Counted from the first letter of the stretch, positions 35,098 through 44,679 are shown. The stretch is 64,000 nucleotides of DNA from a bacterium C-53 (GCA_003612525.1 RAZD01000005.1:1-64000); one strand, 5' to 3'. Translations and numbers: made by a program. The notes: generated by a model from the letters alone, not told the origin.

Positions 35098-35247
35098 TAT
35101 ATAATTTATGAAATAAACGTAAGGTTTGTCAGGGCTGGAATTAATGCTTTTTGAATCAGCCGATGATTTGCTTTTATCTGGAAAGCCTGAATTTTATTTA
35201 TAACGATACCTATTAGTAAAATCTTTGTTATAGGAGGAGTAAATATA
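35098..35247 (+). other. Intergenic spacer before the GtrII-like gene
   Basis: About 150 AT-rich bases between the T-box terminator and the GtrII-like gene. The only clear element is the Shine-Dalgarno TAGGAGGAG at 35,231-35,239. No convincing promoter or gene was found. Confidence 0.4.
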
Positions 35248-36693
35248 ATGGAGAAAAAAATGCAAATTAAAAAGGCGTTTGGATTGTTGGTTTTTATTTA
35301 TACGTTATCTTTATATCCTTTAATTAGAGCGAATTTCAATTATATAGATGATATGGGGAGAGTATTTAAGGGGTATGCAGGGTGGAGCAATTTTAGTCGA
35401 TGGTTTTCCAGCGTTTTATCACATTTCGTACATGCGGGAATACATTTAGCAGACATCTCACCTTTACCACAGATTATGGCTATATGTATAGTAGCGTTTG
35501 CCGGATGTCTGCTTCTTTGGACAATTAAAGAAACGAATGTATTTTCTGTATGGGATATTGCTGCTATTCTTCCATTGGGGATTACACCATATTTTTTGGA
35601 GTGTCTGTCTTATAAATATGATGCTCCGTATATGGCGTTATCTATTCTGGCTTCGATTACACCATTAATATTTTGTAAAAAAGATATTAGGCTATATAGC
35701 ATTGCAACGATTGCAAGCATGATTATTATGTGCACTACGTATCAGGCTTCGTCCGGGATTTTTCCTATGTGTGTACTCCTGCTTACATTTTTAATGTGGA
35801 ATCGAGTGGGGGGGGGTATACAGAAAATATTGCGATTTGTGATAGTTTCAGCTTTGTCTTATTTAATCGGCGTAGGTATTTTCTTTTTGTTTCTTATGGG
35901 ACATGTGGATGGATATGTATCTAATAAAATAGGTTCAATAAGTAATACATTAGATAATTATTCGGAATATTTTAAATATGTATTTAGTGATTTTAAAATT
36001 GAGTGGTTAGTAATTATAGGCATTTTGAGTATATGGTTTATCGTAGTATCAGTATGGAATACGAAACATAATAAATTTTTAGCCTTTTGTATATCTTTAC
36101 TTGTAGAATGTGTTATGCTGCTGTTGTCTTATGGCCTTTATCCAATATTGGAAAGACCTTTATTTGTGCCAAGAGCTTTGTATGGGGTTGGAACTTACAT
36201 TGTCCTTATATGTGTTGCTACCACGATGCAGACTGAGAATAAAAGATGGAAATGGATTACCAGAGTATTAATTGTTGCTCTTGGATGGTCATTTATTACT
36301 TTTACACTTGCTTATGGAAATGCACTGAGTGTACAAGACGAATATACTGACTTTAGGATAGCCGAAGTAATTGGAGATTTATCAGAGCTCCAGGAAGTGA
36401 ACAGTGGAGAAAATGTGGTTGTGCAGCTGAATGGAACAATTGGTCTTGCGCCTGCTATAGAAGATGGTCCCAATAATTGTAACATGCTTACAAGACTGAT
36501 TCCTATTATGTTTAAAGAAGAGTGGATTTGGGGCGGATATAAATTTTTCCATTATTATGGATTAAAAAATATTTCATGGAATATGGAAGCCGGAATGTAC
36601 ATGGATGCATATGGAGACTGGCCGCTACTTCATGAAAGTATGTATCACCGGATTTACGGTCAGGATAATTATATTGTAATTGAGCTGAAATGA
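35248..36693 (+). CDS. GtrII-like polytopic membrane glucosyltransferase with G9 tract
   Basis: A 481-residue integral membrane protein with about ten hydrophobic segments. The opening ANFNYIDDMGRVFKGYAGW is the pattern of GtrII-family glucosyltransferases, which use lipid-linked glucose to decorate surface glycans outside the cell. A run of nine G at 35,808-35,816 encodes VGGG in a loop between membrane segments and keeps frame with nine; a change would truncate the protein. It sits between a proline T-box and proS, separate from the main glycan locus, and is more AT-rich than proS. Both facts suggest insertion. Confidence 0.7.
   Translation: MEKKMQIKKAFGLLVFIYTLSLYPLIRANFNYIDDMGRVFKGYAGWSNFSRWFSSVLSHFVHAGIHLADISPLPQIMAICIVAFAGCLLLWTIKETNVFSVWDIAAILPLGITPYFLECLSYKYDAPYMALSILASITPLIFCKKDIRLYSIATIASMIIMCTTYQASSGIFPMCVLLLTFLMWNRVGGGIQKILRFVIVSALSYLIGVGIFFLFLMGHVDGYVSNKIGSISNTLDNYSEYFKYVFSDFKIEWLVIIGILSIWFIVVSVWNTKHNKFLAFCISLLVECVMLLLSYGLYPILERPLFVPRALYGVGTYIVLICVATTMQTENKRWKWITRVLIVALGWSFITFTLAYGNALSVQDEYTDFRIAEVIGDLSELQEVNSGENVVVQLNGTIGLAPAIEDGPNNCNMLTRLIPIMFKEEWIWGGYKFFHYYGLKNISWNMEAGMYMDAYGDWPLLHESMYHRIYGQDNYIVIELK
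35808..35816 (+). repeat. Homopolymeric G9 tract inside the GtrII-like gene
   Basis: Nine G bases, in frame (ON). It is the third long in-gene G run of the window, again in a surface-glycan gene. GtrII-type genes in other bacteria are known phase-variation targets through different mechanisms. Confidence 0.75.
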
Positions 36694-36695
36694 TT

Positions 36696-36713
36696 CGGGA
36701 AACTGATTTCCCG
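36696..36713 (+). other. Small hairpin between GtrII-like gene and proS
   Basis: CGGGAAA and TTTCCCG form a 7-bp stem with a 4-base loop just after the GtrII-like stop codon. There is no T run, so it is not a strong terminator; it could stabilise or process the mRNA. Confidence 0.4.
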
Positions 36714-36748
36714 GTTCAATAAACAGGAATTTATGCAAGGAGGAACTT

Positions 36749-38191
36749 ATGGCAAAAGAAAAGAAATTGGTAGAAGCTATTACATCTATGGACGTGGATT
36801 TTGCTCAATGGTACACAGATGTGGTAAAAAAGGCGGAGTTAATTGATTACACAAGTGTAAAAGGATGTATGGTTATCAAACCGGCAGGTTATGCGATCTG
36901 GGAGCTGATTCAAAAACAGCTTGATGAAAGGTTTAAAGCAACAGGTGTGGAGAATGTATATCTCCCTATGTTTATTCCTGAAAGTTTACTGCAAAAGGAA
37001 AAAGATCACGTAGAGGGATTTGCACCGGAAGTTGCATGGGTGACACATGGGGGGCTGAATCCTTTGCAGGAGCGTCTCTGCGTACGTCCTACTTCCGAGA
37101 CACTGTTTTGTGACTTTTATAAAAATGAAATACAATCTTATCGTGATCTTCCGAAAGTTTATAATCAGTGGTGTTCTGTTGTGCGATGGGAGAAAGAAAC
37201 AAGGCCTTTCCTGCGCTCGAGAGAATTTTTATGGCAGGAAGGACATACGGCTCATGCGACAGCGGAAGAGGCGGAAGAGAGAACGGTACAGATGTTGAAT
37301 GTATATGCTGATTTCTGCGAGGAAGTTCTCGCTATGCCCGTAATCAGGGGACGCAAAACCGACAAAGAAAAATTTGCCGGGGCAGAAGCGACCTATACAA
37401 TAGAGGCATTGATGCATGATGGAAAAGCGCTGCAATCGGGAACCAGCCATAACTTCGGAGATGGTTTTGCAAAAGCATTCGGGATTCAGTATACGGATAA
37501 GGACAATACGCTGAAATACGTACATCAGACTTCCTGGGGGATGACAACACGCCTGATCGGTGCAATCATTATGGTACATGGGGATGATTCCGGCCTGAAA
37601 CTTCCTCCTAAGGCTGCACCTGTTCAGGTTATGATTATTCCGATCCGCCAGCAACAGGAGGGTGTTCTCGAGAAGGCGGATGAGCTGAAGAAATGTCTGA
37701 CGGATGGAGGTTTCCGTGTAAAGGTGGATGATTCCGATAAGAGTCCGGGATGGAAATTTTCCGAGCAGGAGATGCGCGGAATCCCGCTTCGTGTAGAGAT
37801 TGGTCCAAAAGACATTGAGGCAGAAAAGTGCGTGATTGTGCGACGTGATACAAGAGAGAAGATTGAGTGTAACCTTGGCGATCTTGCACAAAAAGTGGGT
37901 GAGCTGTTACAACAGATTCAAAAGGATATGTATGAGACAGCGAAAGCGCATGTTCAGGCGCATACTTATGAAGCGCATGATTATGAGGAATTTAAGAAGA
38001 CGGTGGAGGAGAAACCTGGATTTATTAAAGCAATGTGGTGTGGAGATCAGTCGTGTGAAGACAAGATCAAAGAAGAGACCAGCGCTACCTCAAGGTGTAT
38101 GCCTTTTGAGGGAAATGAACCGATTAACAATAAGTGTGTATGCTGCGGCAGACCTGCAGACCATCTGGTTTTGTGGGGGAAGGCATACTAA
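36749..38191 (+). CDS. proS: Prolyl-tRNA synthetase (type 3, archaeal/eukaryotic-like)
   Basis: A class II synthetase of 480 residues. [30 protein letters not shown] (motif 2 region) and [16 protein letters not shown] (motif 2), plus [17 protein letters not shown] before the anticodon-binding domain, mark the short archaeal-type ProRS that lacks the bacterial editing insert. The Cys-rich tail (CVCCGRPAD) ends with Tyr, as is typical. It charges tRNA-Pro. The T-box 1.7 kb upstream would match, with the GtrII-like gene in between. AAGGAGG precedes the ATG. Confidence 0.95.
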   Translation: MAKEKKLVEAITSMDVDFAQWYTDVVKKAELIDYTSVKGCMVIKPAGYAIWELIQKQLDERFKATGVENVYLPMFIPESLLQKEKDHVEGFAPEVAWVTHGGLNPLQERLCVRPTSETLFCDFYKNEIQSYRDLPKVYNQWCSVVRWEKETRPFLRSREFLWQEGHTAHATAEEAEERTVQMLNVYADFCEEVLAMPVIRGRKTDKEKFAGAEATYTIEALMHDGKALQSGTSHNFGDGFAKAFGIQYTDKDNTLKYVHQTSWGMTTRLIGAIIMVHGDDSGLKLPPKAAPVQVMIIPIRQQQEGVLEKADELKKCLTDGGFRVKVDDSDKSPGWKFSEQEMRGIPLRVEIGPKDIEAEKCVIVRRDTREKIECNLGDLAQKVGELLQQIQKDMYETAKAHVQAHTYEAHDYEEFKKTVEEKPGFIKAMWCGDQSCEDKIKEETSATSRCMPFEGNEPINNKCVCCGRPADHLVLWGKAY

Positions 38192-38215
38192 GAAAAGAAA
38201 GGCAGGGGTATTATC

Positions 38216-39412
38216 ATGAATGTATTAGTAATCAATTGCGGAAGTTCATCACTTAAGTATCAGTTAATTGACAGTGAAAGCGAAGAAGTTCTGGCAAAAG
38301 GACTCTGTGAGAGGATTGGAATCAATGCAAGTGCGATTATCCATGAGCCAGCGGGGGGAGAAAAGGTAAAGACAGAAGTCGATATGCCGGACCATACGGC
38401 AGCAGTCCGGATTGTGATTGAAAAGCTGACGGACGAGTCCGTCGGGGTTATAGCCTCTCTGAAGGAGATTGGCGCTGTAGGCCACAGAGTTGTGCATGGC
38501 GGAGAAAAGTTCTCAGAAGCAACGCTGATTACCCCCGAAGTAATCAAAGAGGTGGAGAGTTGTAATGACCTTGCTCCTCTTCACAATCCGGCAAATCTTG
38601 TCGGAATCCGTTCCTGCATGGAAATCATGCCAGGCGTTCCTATGGTAGGTGTATTTGATACGGCGTTCCATCAGACGATGCCGAAAAAAGCGTATCTTTA
38701 CGGTATTCCTTATGAATACTATGAGAAGTATAAAATAAGAAGATACGGGTTTCATGGAACCAGCCACGATTATGTAAGCAGCCGTGCAGCGGAAATACTT
38801 GGAAAGGACAGAAAAGACTTAAAGATCATAGTATGTCATCTGGGAAATGGCGCGAGTATATCAGCGGTGGATGGCGGAGTCTGCATAGATACCAGTATGG
38901 GCCTGACACCGCTTGAGGGACTGATTATGGGTACAAGAAGTGGAGATATTGACCCGGCAATTATCAGTTTTCTGGCGGATAAAGAAGGAATAACGGCGGA
39001 TGATGTTGTTTCCATTTTGAATAAGAAGTCAGGTGTTCTCGGACTTTCAAATGGTCTGTCAAGCGATTTCCGTGACCTTGCAACAGCATCTGAGGATGGA
39101 AATGAGCAGGCGACAACTGCGCTGCACACGTACGCATACCGTGTGGCAAAATACATTGGAGCGTACACAGCGGCAATGGGTGGTGTTGATATTATTGCGT
39201 TTACGGCCGGAGTTGGTGAGAATAATGCGGCAGCAAGAGAAGAGATTGCAGGTTATTTGGAGTATCTTGGCACGAGTGTTGACCTGGAAAAGAACAAGAT
39301 ACGCGGAGAAGAAATTATTTTATCAAAACCAGAGGATAAAGTTACGGTAATGGTGGTACCGACAAATGAAGAACTTGCGATCGCGAGAGAAACGGTTCGT
39401 CTGGTTCAATAA
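38216..39412 (+). CDS. ackA: Acetate kinase
   Basis: A 398-residue protein of normal length with the ackA signatures VLVINCGSSSLKYQL (residues 3-17) and GFHGTSHDYVS, plus LGNGASISAV and DTSMGLTPLEGL. It makes ATP and acetate from acetyl phosphate, the main substrate-level step in acetogenic fermentation. The usual partner pta is not adjacent here. It follows proS by 24 bases and could share its transcript. Confidence 0.96.
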   Translation: MNVLVINCGSSSLKYQLIDSESEEVLAKGLCERIGINASAIIHEPAGGEKVKTEVDMPDHTAAVRIVIEKLTDESVGVIASLKEIGAVGHRVVHGGEKFSEATLITPEVIKEVESCNDLAPLHNPANLVGIRSCMEIMPGVPMVGVFDTAFHQTMPKKAYLYGIPYEYYEKYKIRRYGFHGTSHDYVSSRAAEILGKDRKDLKIIVCHLGNGASISAVDGGVCIDTSMGLTPLEGLIMGTRSGDIDPAIISFLADKEGITADDVVSILNKKSGVLGLSNGLSSDFRDLATASEDGNEQATTALHTYAYRVAKYIGAYTAAMGGVDIIAFTAGVGENNAAAREEIAGYLEYLGTSVDLEKNKIRGEEIILSKPEDKVTVMVVPTNEELAIARETVRLVQ

Positions 39413-39436
39413 ATTCAGAATGCAAGGAGTCCGTAT

Positions 39437-40810
39437 ATGAAGATTGATCTGCCCGAAAAAGTGAATATGATTATACGGACTCTGAATGATGCCGGTTTTG
39501 AGGCCTATGCGGTAGGCGGCTGTATCAGAGACAGCATTCTAGGCAGGACACCAAGTGACTGGGATATTACGACTTCTGCGAACCCCCAGGAGGTCAAGCT
39601 GCTTTTCCGGCGTACCATAGATACAGGAATTCGACATGGAACTGTGACGGTAATGTTGGATAAGGACAGCTTTGAGGTTACAACCTATCGTATTGACGGA
39701 GAATATGAGGATGGCAGACATCCGAAGGATGTTGTGTTTACAAAAAGCCTTTATGAGGATTTGAGACGGCGTGATTTTACAATTAATGCAATGGCGTATA
39801 ATGAGCAGTGCGGTCTTGTCGATGCATTTGGCGGGATAAAAGATCTGGAGAATCAGATGATTCGTGCGGTTGGCAATCCAAAGGAACGTTTTACAGAAGA
39901 TGCTCTGCGTATCATGCGTTCGGTGCGTTTTGCGGCTCAGCTTGGCTTTTCGATTGAGCAGGGGACGCGGGATGCAGCGAAATATCTTGCCGGAAACCTC
40001 AGAAAGATCAGTGCCGAGCGTATTCAGACGGAGCTTGTAAAACTAATGGTGTCAGACCATCCTGAATTTTTAAAAACAGCGTATGAGATTGGTATCACGA
40101 AAGAGACGCTTCCTGAATTTGACTGTTGTATGGAAACGGAACAGAATCACCCCCATCATTGCTATACTGTTGGCGAACATATTTTGAAAGCATTGCAGCA
40201 TGTGAAAGCAGGAGACATGCAAGATGAGAAGAAACTTAAATTCATCCGTCTGGCTCTGCTTTTTCATGATTCAGGCAAACCGAGGACGAAGACAACAGAT
40301 GATAAAGGAATTGACCACTTTCACGGTCACGCGGCAGTCAGTGAAGAAATAGCGGGAACAGCACTCCGGCGTCTTCACTTTGATAATGAAACAACAGGCA
40401 TTGTGAAACTGCTTGTAAAATACCATGATTACAAACCGCAAGCATGCCCGGCAGGTGTACGCAGGGCAGTGAACAGAGTTGGAGAAGAGATATTTCCGCT
40501 TCTGCTTTCAGTGATGGAAGCCGATATTTATGCACAGAGCAAGTATCAAAGGGAAGAAAAACTTTCGTATTTGTCACAGATTAGAAAAATATATGAGACG
40601 ATTTTACGCGAAAGGGATTGTCTCTCGATCAAAGATCTTGCCATAACAGGCAAAGATCTTATAGAAGCGGGGATTCCTTCCGGTCCCCGGATTGGAAGCG
40701 CCCTTAAACATATACTTTCGATTGTGCTTGAGGAGCCTTCATGTAATACAAAAGAATATCTGTCTGATTATGTGAAGCAGAATATCAGTGCACTCCTTAC
40801 ACTTGAATGA
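39437..40810 (+). CDS. cca: CCA tRNA nucleotidyltransferase with HD domain
   Basis: A 457-residue class II tRNA nucleotidyltransferase. The head has YAVGGCIRDSILGRTPSDWDITT (metal Asp-x-Asp), then RRDFTINAMAYN and the RNA-binding EDALRIMRSVRFAAQ. The C-terminal half has an HD-type segment LLFHDSGKPRTKT and FHGHAAVSEE. It adds or repairs the CCA end; three tRNA genes of this window end without an encoded CCA, in line with needing it. Confidence 0.92.
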   Translation: MKIDLPEKVNMIIRTLNDAGFEAYAVGGCIRDSILGRTPSDWDITTSANPQEVKLLFRRTIDTGIRHGTVTVMLDKDSFEVTTYRIDGEYEDGRHPKDVVFTKSLYEDLRRRDFTINAMAYNEQCGLVDAFGGIKDLENQMIRAVGNPKERFTEDALRIMRSVRFAAQLGFSIEQGTRDAAKYLAGNLRKISAERIQTELVKLMVSDHPEFLKTAYEIGITKETLPEFDCCMETEQNHPHHCYTVGEHILKALQHVKAGDMQDEKKLKFIRLALLFHDSGKPRTKTTDDKGIDHFHGHAAVSEEIAGTALRRLHFDNETTGIVKLLVKYHDYKPQACPAGVRRAVNRVGEEIFPLLLSVMEADIYAQSKYQREEKLSYLSQIRKIYETILRERDCLSIKDLAITGKDLIEAGIPSGPRIGSALKHILSIVLEEPSCNTKEYLSDYVKQNISALLTLE

Positions 40811-40827
40811 AAACAAGAATAAATTTA

Positions 40828-40834
40828 CCCCCCC
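40828..40834 (+). repeat. C7 tract in a short intergenic spacer
   Basis: Seven C bases between cca and the CotS-like gene. No terminator-like stem or promoter match was found around it. Confidence 0.4.
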
Positions 40835-40900
40835 TTTCATATCTTAGAATGACCGGCAGAGACTGCGCGTGCTGAATATAAGGTTTGGGAGGGTTTTCTT

Positions 40901-41890
40901 TTGAATGATAAGGGAATTAATATATTAGAAAAATATGATTTTACGGTTTTTCGTACTTACAGGGGGCGTGGGGCTCTTGTTCTGGTGACCGATCAGGGAA
41001 TCAAACTTTTAAAAGAATACGGCGGAAATGTGAAGAGGCTTAAGAGGCAGAATCAGCTCCTTAAGCAGATTGAGGAAAATTCTCTTGTGCGCGTTGATTC
41101 CCTTGTGCCGAATAGAGAAGGGGAACTTCTTAGCGAAGACAAAGACAGGGTAACTTACTATGTGCGCAACTGGTTTGAAGGGACAGAGTGTGATGTGAAA
41201 AATCAGGAACAGATCAGGATGTCTGCGCAGAAACTTGCAATGCTCCATGATTTAATGAAGATGCCGGAGCTTGTGGGAGAAGAAACGATGATAGATACTC
41301 TGAGCCATCAGTTTGCCAAAAGAACAAGAGAGATGAACAAGACAAGGGCGTTTATCCGCGCGCGAAGCCGAAAGAGTGAATTTGAGAATTATTATCTTTC
41401 CTGGTTCTCCTATTTCTATGACCAGGCGGTGAAAATCGGAGAAAGAAGCCTGTTTCTGCCGGAAGAGGACTTCTACGGAAATGTAAAAAGAGAAGGACTG
41501 ATCTGCCACGGCGACTATACGTATCATAATCTGATTTATGCTGCGAGCGATATGGCGGTTGTTAATTTTGAGCATTTTACGAATGATACGTTTGTCAGAG
41601 ATTTAGGTAATTTCTGCCGCAAGGTGTGTGAGAAAAATAACTGGAATACGGAGTTTGGCCGCGCTGTCCTTGACGGATATATGAAAGTCCGCAAACTTTC
41701 GGAGGCAGAATGGGATAATCTTGCGTTGCGTCTTGCATTTCCTGAAAAATTCTGGAAGATTACAAACCATTATTATAATAGTAGAAAAGCATTTCATCCT
41801 GAAAAAAGCACCGAGAAATTGTCTCATCTCATAGAATCTGAAAACAGGAAATTATTGTTTTTAAAGGAGCTGTTTCAAATTTCTCTCTAA
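40901..41890 (+). CDS. CotS-like spore coat / aminoglycoside phosphotransferase-fold protein
   Basis: A 329-residue protein starting at TTG, seven bases after GGAGGG. It has the kinase-like CotS features: an N-terminal lobe with ALVLVTDQGIKLLKEY, then ICHGDYTYHNLIY (catalytic HGDxxxxN) and VVNFEHFTND in place of the usual 'DFD' metal site. The family sits in the spore coat and its enzymatic role is unproven. It fits an endospore former. It lies after cca and before a lipoprotein gene with a terminator between. Confidence 0.78.
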   Translation: MNDKGINILEKYDFTVFRTYRGRGALVLVTDQGIKLLKEYGGNVKRLKRQNQLLKQIEENSLVRVDSLVPNREGELLSEDKDRVTYYVRNWFEGTECDVKNQEQIRMSAQKLAMLHDLMKMPELVGEETMIDTLSHQFAKRTREMNKTRAFIRARSRKSEFENYYLSWFSYFYDQAVKIGERSLFLPEEDFYGNVKREGLICHGDYTYHNLIYAASDMAVVNFEHFTNDTFVRDLGNFCRKVCEKNNWNTEFGRAVLDGYMKVRKLSEAEWDNLALRLAFPEKFWKITNHYYNSRKAFHPEKSTEKLSHLIESENRKLLFLKELFQISL

Positions 41891-41906
41891 AGTGGTATAC
41901 TTATTG

Positions 41907-41958
41907 GCAGGCAGACCCGGGGACACCGTGTTTCTGAGTCTATGCCTGCTTTGTTTTT
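41907..41958 (+). terminator. Intrinsic terminator after the CotS-like gene
   Basis: GCAGGCAGAC at 41,907-41,916 pairs with GTCTATGCCTGC at 41,938-41,949 (two-base bulge), followed by TTTGTTTTT. Confidence 0.6.
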
Positions 41959-41974
41959 ATAACAGAAAGGCGTA

Positions 41975-43453
41975 ATGAATACAATGAGGAAAATAAAGTT
42001 ACTGATGACACTGGCGTTTGTTGTATTGTGTACGGGATGCAGTTTTACTGCAATGCAGACGAGTGTTCCGATCGAAGATGAAACTATGGCCGGACAGGAA
42101 ATCGAGGAAGAAGATTTGAAGGCTTCGGATACTGCGATTCTGATTCGTAAAGATATTGCAAACAGCCGCCTGACTTTTCAGACTGTTGGAAATGGTGCAA
42201 AATACGATTTGACGTACACGGGAACTACAGAATTTTATGATAAGTACGGACAGGCTTTAGCAGCGGCACAGCTGACACCTGGTGAAATTGTGGAGCTTGT
42301 ATTGTCGGTACATAGTAAAACACTTCAGACGCTGTCTCTTTGTGCGGATGCATTTGTCATGCAGGATGTGGAACGTCATGATTTTAATGAAAGAAAGGGA
42401 ATCATGACCATCGGAAGAAATAATTATAAGATGGATGAGAATCTTGTAATATTTTCCGGGGATACGACCGGGGAATTGATGGATATAAATGAAGGTGATC
42501 TTCTGACTGTGCGAGGAATCGGACGTCATGTATTCTCTGTGTCGATTGATAAAGGACATGGCTATCTGCGACTTCAGGGGGACGAGTATTTTCGCGGAGG
42601 ATGGATAGAAGTCGGACAGAAGATTATCAAGCCGCTTTCGGAAAATATGCTCCTGCTCGTACCGGAGGGAGAATATGATATCCGTGTCACATATAATGGA
42701 TTTGGCGGAAATAAAGAAGTTGTAATTGAGCGTGACAAAGAGACGTTATGTGATATCAGTGATTTGAAAGGCGATCTTTTAAAAACCGGAAAGATTGCAT
42801 TTACAATCACCCCTTCGGACGCGGATGCGAAGCTTTTTATTGATGGGAATGAATATAGCCTGCTTTTGCCGGTGGAGGTAGAGTATGGTATTCATAAAAT
42901 GGAAATCCGGGCGGATGGATACAGGAAAGTGCAGAAATATATCAGTGTTGGGCAGGAAATGGCGGCAATTACGATTGATCTTGATGAAGAGGAGGAGAAA
43001 TCGACAGTCAGCGCTTCCAAGATCAACAGTGAGCTGAAACCTGAAAGCGATAATGTGATCAGTGGAAATAAGGCGTCTTCGTCATCGTCAAGAAAAAGCT
43101 CATCTTCGACAAGTTCCAGCAGCAGAAAAAGTTCGTCATCCGGAACCAGTGGGGGGAAAGAGACGATAACGGTTGATGATCAGGGTGTTAAGGTGGAAAG
43201 TGATACGTATCCGGATGATACTACGTCTACGAACGGGAATCAGCTTTATATTGACAGTCCCGAAGGCGTTGAGGTATATTATGATTCCGCCTATAAAGGC
43301 ATTGCACCTCTTCATTTTGCGAAGAGCGGCGGAACACATGTCATTACACTCAGAAAAGACGGTTATGTGCCAAGAAGCTATACGATTACATTGGAGGATG
43401 GAGATCAGGATGAAACGTATTCATTCAGTGATCTGGTAAAAGAAGAGGAATAA
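41975..43453 (+). CDS. PEGA-domain lipoprotein
   Basis: A 492-residue exported protein. The N-terminus ends with lipobox LCTGC (Cys about residue 22), so it is anchored to the outer face of the membrane. Two PEGA-type domains can be seen: ADAKLFIDGNEYSLLLPVEV near 275 and EGVEVYYDSAYKGIAPLHF near 435, joined by a Ser-rich linker (SSSSSRKSSSSTSSSSRK). PEGA domains occur in cell-surface and wall proteins. Its stop overlaps the mazG start (TAATG), so the two are probably co-expressed. Confidence 0.8.
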   Translation: MNTMRKIKLLMTLAFVVLCTGCSFTAMQTSVPIEDETMAGQEIEEEDLKASDTAILIRKDIANSRLTFQTVGNGAKYDLTYTGTTEFYDKYGQALAAAQLTPGEIVELVLSVHSKTLQTLSLCADAFVMQDVERHDFNERKGIMTIGRNNYKMDENLVIFSGDTTGELMDINEGDLLTVRGIGRHVFSVSIDKGHGYLRLQGDEYFRGGWIEVGQKIIKPLSENMLLLVPEGEYDIRVTYNGFGGNKEVVIERDKETLCDISDLKGDLLKTGKIAFTITPSDADAKLFIDGNEYSLLLPVEVEYGIHKMEIRADGYRKVQKYISVGQEMAAITIDLDEEEEKSTVSASKINSELKPESDNVISGNKASSSSSRKSSSSTSSSSRKSSSSGTSGGKETITVDDQGVKVESDTYPDDTTSTNGNQLYIDSPEGVEVYYDSAYKGIAPLHFAKSGGTHVITLRKDGYVPRSYTITLEDGDQDETYSFSDLVKEEE

Positions 43454-43980
43454 TGAGCGAAACGTATACATTTGAAGAATTTAAAGGAATTATCGAGCGT
43501 CTGAGAGCGGAGGATGGCTGTCCCTGGGATCGGGAACAGACGCATGCGAGTTTAAAGCCGTGTATGTCGGAGGAAGCGGCGGAGGTTATTTCGGCAGTGA
43601 ATATTTATGACCGGACCGGAAACAGTGAAAATCTGGCTGAGGAGCTTGGCGATGTACTGCTACAGGTTGTAATGCATGCGGTGATTGCGGAAGAAGAAGG
43701 TATATTTACAATGGACGATGTGATAACCGGAGTCAGTGAGAAGATGATACGGCGTCATCCGCATGTGTTTGGAAAGGTTCAGGTATCAGATTCAGGTGAA
43801 GTTTTAAAAAACTGGGATGAGATTAAAAAGAAGGAAAAAACAGGAAAAGAATGGGTTGACAGAGAACTTCCTGACGCAGTATCTGAGGTAAAAAGACACC
43901 TGGACAGAGTGCTTGAAAAGCACGAGGAGAAAGTCCGTGCAAATGCCGCAAATGCCGTAAAAACGCCAAATATTCCTTGA
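43453..43980 (+). CDS. mazG: Nucleoside triphosphate pyrophosphohydrolase MazG (single domain)
   Basis: A 175-residue protein with RAEDGCPWDREQTHASLKP, the metal-binding EEAAEV and EELGDVLLQVV segments, and RRHPHVFG. It cleaves NTPs to NMP and pyrophosphate. B. subtilis YabN has an extra N-terminal methylase domain, which this one lacks. It opens the conserved hup/yabO/yabP/yabQ block. The hup promoter -35 overlaps its stop codon. Confidence 0.92.
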   Translation: MSETYTFEEFKGIIERLRAEDGCPWDREQTHASLKPCMSEEAAEVISAVNIYDRTGNSENLAEELGDVLLQVVMHAVIAEEEGIFTMDDVITGVSEKMIRRHPHVFGKVQVSDSGEVLKNWDEIKKKEKTGKEWVDRELPDAVSEVKRHLDRVLEKHEEKVRANAANAVKTPNIP

Positions 43981-44005
43981 CAAATACATCTGAAACGAGT
44001 ATAAG
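43977..44005 (+). promoter_or_regulatory. Sigma-A promoter for hup
   Basis: TTGACA at 43,977-43,982 (overlapping the mazG stop), 17-base spacer, TATAAG at 44,000-44,005. The start near 44,012 leaves a leader of about 65 bases before hup. Confidence 0.8.
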
Positions 44006-44078
44006 TATTTATAGGCGTTTTTAGTTAGAAGGCGTTTGAACAGAAAATAAAACTCATGGATCAGAGGAGGAGTTCGAA

Positions 44079-44354
44079 ATGAACAAAACAGAATTAATTG
44101 CAGCTATGGCAGAACAGTCCGGTTTATCAAAGAAAGATGCTGAGAAGGCTCTGAAAGCATTTACTGATGTTGTTGCAGAGCAGTTAAAAAAAGAAGATAA
44201 AATTCAGTTGGTAGGATTTGGCACATTCGAAGTATCTAAGAGAGCGGCAAGAGAAGGAAGAAATCCTCAGAGTGGTGAGGTAATGAATATTCCTGCATCT
44301 AAGGCGCCTAAGTTTAAAGCTGGCAAGGCCTTAAAAGATATGGTGAATGCTTAA
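44079..44354 (+). CDS. hup: HU-type DNA-binding protein
   Basis: A 91-residue protein, complete: KTELIAAMAEQSGLSKKDAE, then GFGTFEVSKRAAREGRNPQSGE, the DNA-bending beta-arm. It compacts the chromosome as a homodimer. GGAGGAG is seven bases before the ATG. It has its own promoter and is followed by a terminator. Confidence 0.96.
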   Translation: MNKTELIAAMAEQSGLSKKDAEKALKAFTDVVAEQLKKEDKIQLVGFGTFEVSKRAAREGRNPQSGEVMNIPASKAPKFKAGKALKDMVNA

Positions 44355-44383
44355 TTTTGGTTAGAGTTGGTGATATCGGAGAT

Positions 44384-44413
44384 GGAATCGGATTTTTGCC
44401 GGTTCCATTTTTG
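44384..44413 (+). terminator. Intrinsic terminator after hup
   Basis: GGAATCGG (44,384-44,391) pairs with CCGGTTCC (44,399-44,406), followed by ATTTTTG. Readthrough may supply rqcP. Confidence 0.6.
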
Positions 44414-44439
44414 CATGTTTTATGAGAGGACAGGAAGGA

Positions 44440-44679
44440 ATGAGACTTGATAAATATTTGAAAGTATCCCGTCTGATTAAACGGCGCACGGTCGCAAATG
44501 AGGCGTGCGATGCCGGGCGTGTAATGGTGAACGGAAAGAGTGCGAAAGCGGGAACGAATATAAAACCAGGAGATATTATAGAAATTAATTTTGGAACAAA
44601 ACCTGTAAAAGTAGAGGTAGTAAGCATACAGGAAACAGTAAAAAAAGAAGAAGCATCGGAGCTTTTCCGATATTTGTAA
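44440..44679 (+). CDS. rqcP: RqcP/YabO-like S4 RNA-binding protein
   Basis: A 79-residue protein wholly composed of an S4 domain: MRLDKYLKVSRLIKRRTVANEACDAGRV. In B. subtilis the gene at this place (yabO, now rqcP) works in ribosome-associated quality control on 50S subunits. An earlier in-frame ATG at 44,422 has no ribosome site; 44,440 is preferred because the family starts with MRLDK. Its place between hup and yabP supports the name. Confidence 0.88.
   Translation: MRLDKYLKVSRLIKRRTVANEACDAGRVMVNGKSAKAGTNIKPGDIIEINFGTKPVKVEVVSIQETVKKEEASELFRYL

Noticed and set aside
37047-37052. G6 runs (for example in proS, ackA, tilS, GH13) as phase-variation tracts
   Set aside because: Runs of six are found across housekeeping genes here and are too short to switch often; they served as the baseline for judging the G9-G10 tracts.
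37229-37891. 220-residue open frame on the minus strand
   Set aside because: It is antisense to proS, with a Cys/His/Ser-rich, motif-free translation.
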